Program-made: the position numbers and the translations under genes
Origin: Streptomyces fulvorobeus
Lineage (GTDB): Bacteria; Actinomycetota; Actinomycetes; Streptomycetales; Streptomycetaceae
Assembly (NCBI RefSeq): GCF_013167895.1
Contig: NZ_BLWC01000001.1
Location: 4,588,001-4,652,000 of the forward strand
Direction: 5' to 3'
Length of the DNA: 64,000 nt
The notes under the pieces: model-generated
Database searches by the model: none
Seen by the model: the letters and a program-made list of their open reading frames with translations, nothing else
What the model was told of the DNA's origin: nothing
Shown: positions 58,257-64,000 of the stretch, piece after piece
Position numbering within the stretch: position 1 is the stretch's first letter
Layout of the letters: each line of letters opens with the position of its first letter

Positions 58257-58670
58257 CTAGTTAAGAAGACTGCCCTGGAGCTCCGCACGGAGATCCGGGG
58301 TCAGAACACTGCCGGCGCGATCTACCAAAAGCGCCATTTCATACCCAACCAGACCGATATCGGCGTCCGGATGCGAAAGGACGGCAAGAGATGATCCGTC
58401 CGAGATGGACATGATGAAGAGGAATCCCCGCTCCATCTCCACAACGGTCTGATTCACGGCGCCGCCCTCGAAGATCCGGGAAGCACCCGCCGTGAGCGAC
58501 GTCAGCCCGGAGGCGACGGCCGCCAGCTGGTCCCCGCGGTCGCGCGGGAAGCCTTCGGACATCGCCAGCAGCAGGCCGTCAGCGGAGACCACCACCGTGT
58601 GCGACACCCCGGGGGTGTTGTCCACGAAGTTGGTGATCAACCAGTTCAGATTCTGCGCCGCCTGGCTCAT
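58257..58670 (-). CDS. Conservon roadblock/LC7-domain protein (CvnB-type), copy 1
   Basis: A 137-residue roadblock protein (MSQAAQNLNWLITNFVDNTP ... TPDLRAELQGSLLN) that probably acts as a dimerising regulator or activator of the conservon GTPase. The ATG at 58670 gives the usual family N-terminus. An in-frame GTG at 58679, just outside the kinase-like stop codon, would add three residues. It lies ten bases after the kinase-like gene, so translation is probably coupled. Confidence 0.92.
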   Translation of the reverse strand: MSQAAQNLNWLITNFVDNTPGVSHTVVVSADGLLLAMSEGFPRDRGDQLAAVASGLTSLTAGASRIFEGGAVNQTVVEMERGFLFIMSISDGSSLAVLSHPDADIGLVGYEMALLVDRAGSVLTPDLRAELQGSLLN

Positions 58671-58680
58671 CGGGCTCACA

Positions 58681-61600
58681 CTAACGCTCCTGGTTGTAGG
58701 TGTTACCTGCGTCCGACCCCGCATCACGGCCCCGCTGGACACCGCGCCGCAGGTTGCTCAGCCTGCCACGGACGTCCTCCGGTGCGCGGGAGACCTGGGG
58801 GCCGCCCTGCTGCGTCTGCTCCGCCGTGCCCTCCACCAGATTCGCCTTGGGCACGCGACGGGGGAGACCGGAGGGGGTGATCCCGCCGGCCTTCGGCTCA
58901 CGGAGCTTCTCCGCCCGGCCCCAGCGCTCGTCGTTCGTGGAGCGCCAGTCGTCGGGACCTTCGCCGGTCACCGGGGCGGACGGCGGCTGCCGGGTGTCCT
59001 GCCGGGCCGGCGAATCGCTGCCGCGGCCGGCGGGCTGCCAGTGCTGTGCACCGCCCCGGCGCGGCAGACCGGCTTCGGTCATCTCCTGCGCGGCGTTGGG
59101 GACGGGGCCGGAACGGTCGAGGCCCCCGTGCTCCTGAGCCCCGGCAGGTGCACTCGGCGCAGATTCCGCTTCCGCCTGGGGGGCTTGTTCATAGGCGCCC
59201 TGGTAACCGCCCTGCACCGGCCAGTCGTCCTGGTGGGACGGGGTCATCGGGGTGCTGAACTGCTCACCGTACTGAGCCTGCTGGACTTCCGGAGCGCCGT
59301 ACGCCGCTTCCGGATAGCCGCCCTGCTGAGGCTGCTGGGGGTAGCCGCCCTCAGTGGCGTACGGCTCGTAGGGTGCCTCGTAGGAGGACTGCTCGTACCC
59401 CTGCTGTACGGGCTGCGGCCCCTGGCCGAACTGCTCCTGGCCGTAACTGCCCAGGCCGCCGTGCTGCTCCTGGGCGTACTGCTCCTGGCCGTACTGCTGA
59501 GGGCTCTCGCCGTGGAGCGCCGGACGCTCGCCGCCGGCCTGGGCCTCCAGGGCGGCGCGGCGCTCCTCGCGCTGGAGCGAGCGGCCGACCGGGTCCAGCT
59601 GCGGTGCGTCGGGGTCCGGTATCTCGTAGCGCGTGTCGTCGAAGCCGAGCTCCGCCGCCGTACGCATCGTGCTCTGGTGCGGCATCGCGTCGAACGCCGG
59701 ACGCTGCTGTTCCGGAATGATCGAGGAGACCGTGAAGTCGTCCTGCTGGGGGATCTCGCCGCCACCGCCGTGGGTGATCGCGTCCGGGAGCATGACCAGC
59801 GAGGTGGTACCGGCCTGCTCGCCCGAGGGGCGCAGCTGGACCCGGATGCCGTGCCGGTCCGCGAGCCGGCCGACCACGAACAGGCCCATGCGCTGGGACA
59901 CCGCGGCGTCCACGGTCGGCGGGTTGGCCAGCTTGTGGTTGATGTCGGCGAAGTCCTCGGCGGTGAGGCCGATGCCCTTGTCGTGGATCTCGACCATCAC
60001 GCGGCCGTCGGGCAGCCGGGTCGCGGTGACCCGGACCTTGGTCTGCGGGGAGGAGAACGTGGTGGCGTTCTCCAGCAGCTCGGCCAGCAGGTGGACGAGG
60101 TCGGTCACGGCCTGCCCGTGGATCTCGCTCTCGGGGACGCCGGTGAGCTCGATGCGCTCGTAGGACTCCACCTCGGAGGAGGCGGCCCGCAGGACGTCGA
60201 CCAGCGGCACCGGCTGGTTCCAGCGGCGGCCGGGCTCCTCGCCCGCGAGGACGAGGAGGTTCTCGCCGTTGCGGCGCATACGGGTGGCCAGGTGGTCCAG
60301 GCGGAAGAGGTTCTCCAGCTGGTCGGGGTCGGCCTCGTTGTTCTCCAGGTCGGTGATGAGGGTGAGCTGGCCCTCGATGAGCGACTGGTTGCGGCGCGAG
60401 AGGTTGGTGAAGATCGCGTTGACGTTGCCCCGGAGCATGGCCTGCTCGGCGGCGAGCCGGACGGCCTCGCGGTGCACCTGGTCGAAGGCGCGGGCGACCT
60501 CGCCGATCTCGTCCCGGGTGTTGATCGGGATGGGCTGGACCCGGGTGTCGACCCGGCCCGGGTCGGTCCGCGACAGCTGGTCGACCAGCATCGGCAGCCG
60601 CTGCTCGGCGATGCCGAAGGCGGCGGTGCGCAGCTGGCGCATCGAGCGGCTCATCTGGCGGGCCATGAGCCCGGCGACGATGAAGGCCGCGAGCAGCGCG
60701 ATGATCACGATCGCCGCGTTGACGATGGCGTCGGTCCTGGCGTCGGACGAGATCTCGGCGGCCTCGGTCACGGCCTTGTCGACGAGCTCGTCACCGACCG
60801 TGGAGTACCCGTCGAACTTGGCGGTCGAGGCGGCCATCCAGGTCTCGGGGGTGATCCCCTTCGCCTTCAGCTGGGCCGGTGACTGCCCCTGGCTCAGCTG
60901 CTGGACCATGCCGTCGAAGACCGAACCGTTGACGCTGGGCGGCGGCACGAACGGCTTGCCGGCGGCCTCGGCCTGCTCGGCGGCGGCCTTCAGCTGCTTG
61001 GCGCCCTCGGCCGCCTTGCCGGTCATCACGGTCCTGAGGCGGTTCGCGTCGGCCTCGGTGCCACCGGAGACGAACTCCGCGAGGGCGATCTGCTCCAGGT
61101 AGTTGTACGAGCTGAACGCCTTGACCTGAGCCTGGAACGTGACGCGCTTCTGGCTGGGACGGACCAGCAGGTGGGTGCCGATGGAGCGCTGAAGCGACAG
61201 CGCCGCCTTGGACAGCTCGATCGCGTAGACCGTACGGCCGTAACTGGTGATGTTGCCGGCGCCGAGGTGGAGCTCGTTGGAGAACTCCATCAGGGAGTGC
61301 TGGACCTTGGTGTAGCCCTCCTCGGTCTTCACCGGGTCCATGCCCTCGGCGTACGCGGCCTTGCGCAGCTCGGGAAGCTGGGGCTCCTCGACCTTGAACA
61401 GCTCAAGGCGGCGGTCCAGGCCCTGCTTCGACGGCCTGTCCTGAACGGCCTTGTCGAACTTCTTCCGGGCCTCGTCCGTGGTGGCCCGGGCCCCTCGACG
61501 ACCTCGGCGGTGCGCTTGTTCGACAGGAGCGGCTGAGCGGTGAGGTCACGCTCGTTGAGCAGCGCCTGCCCGTACTCCGAGGCCGCGCGCACGATCAGCG

Positions 61601-61868
61601 CGGTCCTCTCGGCGTCCTGGGCCTCGTTCCAGGTGTCGACCGATCCCTTCACCTGGAAGCCGCCCATGATCAGGCCGACCAGTGCGGGAATCAGGAGGAT
61701 CGCGTTCAGCCGCGTGGGCACTCGCCAGTTGCGCGGGGCCAGCCGGCTGGTGGAACCACCGGCCGGTTCGGGCGCGGACAGTTCCGCGGACGACGCCCCG
61801 GCGCGCTGCGGCGGGGTGAAGTTGCCCCGTTCCGGCTGCGCCGGGGAGCCCTCGTTGCTTCGCGTCAC
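58681..61868 (-). CDS. Conservon nitrate-sensing-domain sensor-kinase-like protein (CvnA-type), copy 1; frameshifted
   Basis: Read with one added base this is ~1062 residues. A disordered N-terminus precedes TM1 (LNAILLIPALVGLIMGGFQV), a NIT-type extracytoplasmic helical domain (~80-375), TM2 (AAIVIIALLAAFIVAGLMAR), a HAMP-like region and an ATPase domain (LLAELLENATTFSSPQTKV ... HDKGIGL ... GLFVVGRLADRHGIRV). A long Gln/Gly/Tyr-rich tail ends in RLSNLRRGVQRGRDAG. No standard phospho-acceptor His box is obvious, as in this family. The minus-strand run GGGG (61491-61494) lacks one G; restoring it gives EGARATTDEARKKFDKAVQD across the break. GTG start at 61868. Confidence 0.87.
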
Positions 61869-62036
61869 TCGACCAACAACCTCTCGGCGTCGGCACCAAC
61901 GTTGTGCCGAAGTTTTCGTTCAGGGCCGTACCACTCGGTAGTTCATCGAATTCCAGCACGGGGACGGGTCGCGTTCCAAACAGTCGGAATGAGTGATTCC
62001 GAGTGGTCCACGCCGCAGATAAATCGGGCATAAAGA

Positions 62037-62064
62037 GCGAGCCCCGCTAAAAGACGGGGCTCGC
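62037..62064 (-). terminator. Second terminator hairpin downstream of conservon 2
   Basis: GCGAGCCCCG (62037-62046) pairs with CGGGGCTCGC (62055-62064). On the minus strand it is followed by TCTTTAT. It insulates conservon 1 from read-through. Confidence 0.75.
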
Positions 62065-62139
62065 ATGAGCAGAGCGGTACCAGCCGAACGCGTCGGGTAT
62101 CGGTCCGTCGGCAATTCTCTGTCGAAACGTTATGAACAC

Positions 62140-62175
62140 GGGGGCGGATCGTGTCAAAGGACACAGTCCGCCCCC
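62140..62175 (-). terminator. Terminator hairpin directly after conservon 2
   Basis: GGGGGCGGA (62140-62148) pairs with TCCGCCCCC (62167-62175). A GTGTC/GACAC inner helix lies inside, interrupted by one two-base mismatch. It lies about 40 bases beyond the cvnD-type stop on the minus strand. Confidence 0.75.
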
Positions 62176-62217
62176 AAGTGACTACAACAACTTCCGTACG
62201 ACAAAAACGACTTACGC

Positions 62218-62799
62218 CTACTTGAGACGCGCCATGAGCGCGTGCTCGACCAACGTGATCAAGCCGCTCTTGGCGTCCGCGCGGTGGCGGGCGTCCGTCG
62301 TGATGATCGGGGTGTCGGGGCCGATCTGGAGTGCTTCGCGTACTTCGTCGGGGGTGTAGGGCTGGTGTCCGTCGAAGCCGTTGAGGGCGATGACGAAGGG
62401 GAGTCCGCTGTTCTCGAAGTAGTCGACGGCGGGGAAGCAGTCGGCGAGGCGGCGGGTGTCGACGAGGACGACGGCGCCGATGGCGCCGCGTACGAGGTCG
62501 TCCCACATGAACCAGAAGCGGTCCTGTCCGGGGGTGCCGAAGAGGTACAGGATCAGGTCCTGGTCGAGGGTGATGCGGCCGAAGTCCATGGCCACCGTGG
62601 TGGTGGTCTTGTCCCCGGTGTGGGTGAGGTCGTCGATGCCCGCGGACGCGGACGTCATCACCGCTTCGGTACGCAGCGGATTGATCTCCGAGACAGCACC
62701 GACAAACGTGGTCTTACCCACGCCGAAACCGCCCGCCACCACGATCTTCGCCGAGGTGGTGGCACGGCCCGTCCCGCCGCTAGAGCTTGCGAAGTCCAC
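62218..62799 (-). CDS. Conservon GTPase (CvnD-type), copy 2
   Basis: A 193-residue paralogue of the GTPase at 56900-57481, differing at only a handful of residues, mostly near the two ends (for example GGTGRATTSAK for GGAARSTTSAK, and MARLK for MARLR). G1 GGFGVGKTTF, G3 GTPGQDRFW and the NGFD variant of G4 are all present. GTG start, overlapping the DUF742 gene by 20 bases. Two hairpins follow its stop. The near-identity suggests either interchangeable GTPases between the two conservons or homogenisation by gene conversion. Confidence 0.93.
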   Translation of the reverse strand: MDFASSSGGTGRATTSAKIVVAGGFGVGKTTFVGAVSEINPLRTEAVMTSASAGIDDLTHTGDKTTTTVAMDFGRITLDQDLILYLFGTPGQDRFWFMWDDLVRGAIGAVVLVDTRRLADCFPAVDYFENSGLPFVIALNGFDGHQPYTPDEVREALQIGPDTPIITTDARHRADAKSGLITLVEHALMARLK

Positions 62800-63187
62800 T
62801 GAGCACCCTTTCGAGCAGTGTCACATCCGGCGCGCCGCCGGCCTCTCCGTTGCCCGGCTGGTGGATGGCCACCATGCCGGCTTCCGCCAGGTCCGCCACG
62901 AGGATGCGGGCCACGCCGAGCGGCATGGACAGCAGCGCCGAGACCTCTGCCACCGACTTGACCTCACGGCACAGGTGGCAGATCCGCTGGTGCTCGGGGA
63001 GCAGGGTCCCCAGGTGTGCCGGGTCGGCCGTGGTGCTGACCAGGGCCTCTATCGCGAGCTGGTAACGCGGCCGGGTCCGGCCGCCGGTCATGGCATAGGG
63101 ACGGACCAGCGGCTGGTCGCCTTCACCGTCGTACGACGCGTGGTGCAGGGCGCCGTACGGATCAGATGAGGCGGGTGGCGGGGTCAT
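62780..63187 (-). CDS. Conservon DUF742 protein (CvnC-type), copy 2
   Basis: A 135-residue DUF742 protein (LVRPYAMTGGRTRPRYQLAI ... VTLLERVLSGLRKL). Compared with copy 1 it lacks the ~100-residue Gln-rich N-terminal extension and starts MTPPPASSDPYGALHHASYD. ATG at 63187 with CGGAGGATTC upstream. It overlaps the GTPase start by 20 bases. A 134-bp gap separates it from the roadblock gene. Confidence 0.92.
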   Translation of the reverse strand: MTPPPASSDPYGALHHASYDGEGDQPLVRPYAMTGGRTRPRYQLAIEALVSTTADPAHLGTLLPEHQRICHLCREVKSVAEVSALLSMPLGVARILVADLAEAGMVAIHQPGNGEAGGAPDVTLLERVLSGLRKL

Positions 63188-63321
63188 GAATCCTCCGGGC
63201 GTGACAGCAGTGTGTCGGCTTGCCGTCTGAAGGGGCCGGTGGGGGGTCTGAAGCGGCCGGACGGGTGAGGGTTACGGGTGGTACCTGGGGGGATTGTGAC
63301 GGGAATCCGCTGCATGGCCGC

Positions 63322-63735
63322 CTAGTGGAGCAGACTGCCCTGGAGCTCGGCGCGCAGGTCGGGCGTGAGGACGGTGCCCGCGCGGTCGACGAGGAGAGCC
63401 ATCTCGTACCCGACCAGACCGATGTCGGCGTCCGGGTGGGCGAGGACGGCCAGCGAGGAGCCGTCCGAGACGGACATCAGGAAAAGGAAGCCTCGCTCCA
63501 TCTCCACGACCGTCTGGCTCACGGCGCCGCCCTCGAAGATCCGGGAGGCGCCCGCCGTCAGCGACGTCAGCCCGGAGGCGACGGCCGCCAGCTGGTCGGC
63601 GCGGTCGCGCGGGAAGCCTTCGGACATCGCCAGCAGCAGGCCGTCCGCGGAGACCACGACGGTGTGGGAAACCCCTGGGGTGTTGTCCACGAAGTTGGTG
63701 ATCAGCCAGTTCAGATTCTGTGCGGCCTGACTCAT
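63322..63735 (-). CDS. Conservon roadblock/LC7-domain protein (CvnB-type), copy 2
   Basis: A 137-residue roadblock protein nearly identical to copy 1 (differences include SVSDGSSLAVLAHPD for SISDGSSLAVLSHPD and LLH for LLN at the end). The ATG at 63735 was chosen by family N-terminus; an in-frame TTG at 63744 is the alternative. It lies nine bases after the kinase-like gene's stop codon. Confidence 0.92.
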   Translation of the reverse strand: MSQAAQNLNWLITNFVDNTPGVSHTVVVSADGLLLAMSEGFPRDRADQLAAVASGLTSLTAGASRIFEGGAVSQTVVEMERGFLFLMSVSDGSSLAVLAHPDADIGLVGYEMALLVDRAGTVLTPDLRAELQGSLLH

Positions 63736-63744
63736 GGGGCTCAA

Positions 63745-64000
63745 CTAACGCTCCTGCTGGTGAGTGGGGCCGAGATGGAAACCGCCGGTCGGCTGGCCGT
63801 TGTTGGCCTGCCGACCCTGCTGGATGCCCCGGCGGAGATTGGTCAGACGTCCGCGTACGTCATCGGGCGCACGCGAAACCTGGGGTCCGGACTGGTGATT
63901 CTGCTGCTGGGCGGTGCCCGGTACCAAATTGGCACGGGGAACCCGGCGGGGAAGTCCGGACGTGGTGATGCCGCCCGCGGCGGGCTTCTTGACCCGCTCG
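63745..64000 (-). CDS. Conservon sensor-kinase-like protein (CvnA-type), copy 2, C-terminal fragment (continues beyond window)
   Basis: The last ~84 residues of a second kinase-like protein, open to the window edge. They read RVKKPAAGGITTSGLPRRVP, then VSRAPDDVRGRLTNLRRGIQ and THQQER. This parallels the C-terminus of the first copy (AGGITPSGLPRRVPKANLVE ... VSRAPEDVRGRLSNLRRGVQ). The stop is at 63745-63747. Sensor and catalytic domains lie outside the window. Confidence 0.88.
   Translation of the reverse strand, partial: ERVKKPAAGGITTSGLPRRVPRANLVPGTAQQQNHQSGPQVSRAPDDVRGRLTNLRRGIQQGRQANNGQPTGGFHLGPTHQQER

Larger units (their letters stand above)
61869..62217. other. Intergenic gap between the two conservons
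   Basis: This 349-bp gap has no gene. It holds two terminator-type hairpins belonging to the upstream (second) conservon, at 62140-62175 and 62037-62064, and then ~170 bp of promoter region for the first conservon. The half near 61900-62030 has relatively low GC. No clear operator was seen. Confidence 0.5.

Noticed and set aside
1..64000. tRNA/rRNA genes, insertion sequences, integrase or attachment sites
   Set aside because: I saw no cloverleaf-like sequences, transposase motifs or terminal inverted repeats of IS type. The toxin cassette therefore shows no visible mobility genes.

Overview
The window is a high-GC, actinomycete-type chromosomal segment, almost certainly from Streptomyces. 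The evidence is third-position GC bias, GTG/TTG starts, TAGNNT-type -10 boxes close to start codons, twin-arginine exoenzymes, two conservons, and one in-frame TTA codon. From memory the gene order (ligA, rmdB, gatCAB ... ilvBHC, serA ... proline catabolism, leuB, ilvE, urease-like genes, cimA ... accBE, conservons) follows the S. coelicolor SCO5494-SCO5544 core. This is therefore mostly core chromosome with a few accessory insertions.

Layout. 1-7.3 kb: 3' end of ligA, a GGDEF/EAL c-di-GMP protein (rmdB-like), and gatC-gatA-small ORF-gatB. 7.4-17 kb: phospholipase C, an MMPL transporter with a GNAT enzyme, a membrane protein, a sugar dehydrogenase lipoprotein, an aldo/keto reductase and a 2-hydroxyacid dehydrogenase. 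17-25.6 kb: a second GGDEF protein with a decayed EAL domain, then ilvB-ilvH-ilvC behind a leader-peptide attenuator, then serA. 25.8-29.7 kb: an accessory cassette with a polymorphic toxin (pilin-like helix, Gly/Ser linker, restriction-endonuclease-fold C-terminus), a candidate immunity gene and an overlapping unknown gene. 29.7-33.7 kb: a PucR-type regulator divergent from proline dehydrogenase and pruA, with an 18-bp palindrome between them. 33.9-38.4 kb: a secreted S1 protease, an AAC(2')-like acetyltransferase, a 42-aa protein, leuB and ilvE. 38.5-42.7 kb: a urease-like operon (fused gamma/beta, alpha, agmatine deiminase, TetR) with two copies of a candidate operator. 42.8-44.7 kb: cimA behind a second leader-peptide attenuator. 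45-54.8 kb: secreted GH3 glycosidase, TPM-type membrane protein, flavin reductase, YceI protein, a small secreted protein and a PL8 polysaccharide lyase. 55-56.8 kb: accB-accE. 56.9-64 kb (minus strand): two tandem conservons, the second cut by the window edge.

Branched-chain amino-acid supply is the main theme (ilvBHC, leuB, ilvE, cimA). Two of these units start with a short ORF rich in Ile/Leu/Val/Met codons followed by an intrinsic terminator, which indicates attenuation by charged-tRNA supply.

Quality note: four otherwise full-length genes (rmdB-like, GH3, flavin reductase, first conservon kinase) are each broken by one missing base in a short C/G run. The shared signature points to assembly or sequencing errors rather than four independent mutations. 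Coordinates of those genes are given for the inferred intact reading.
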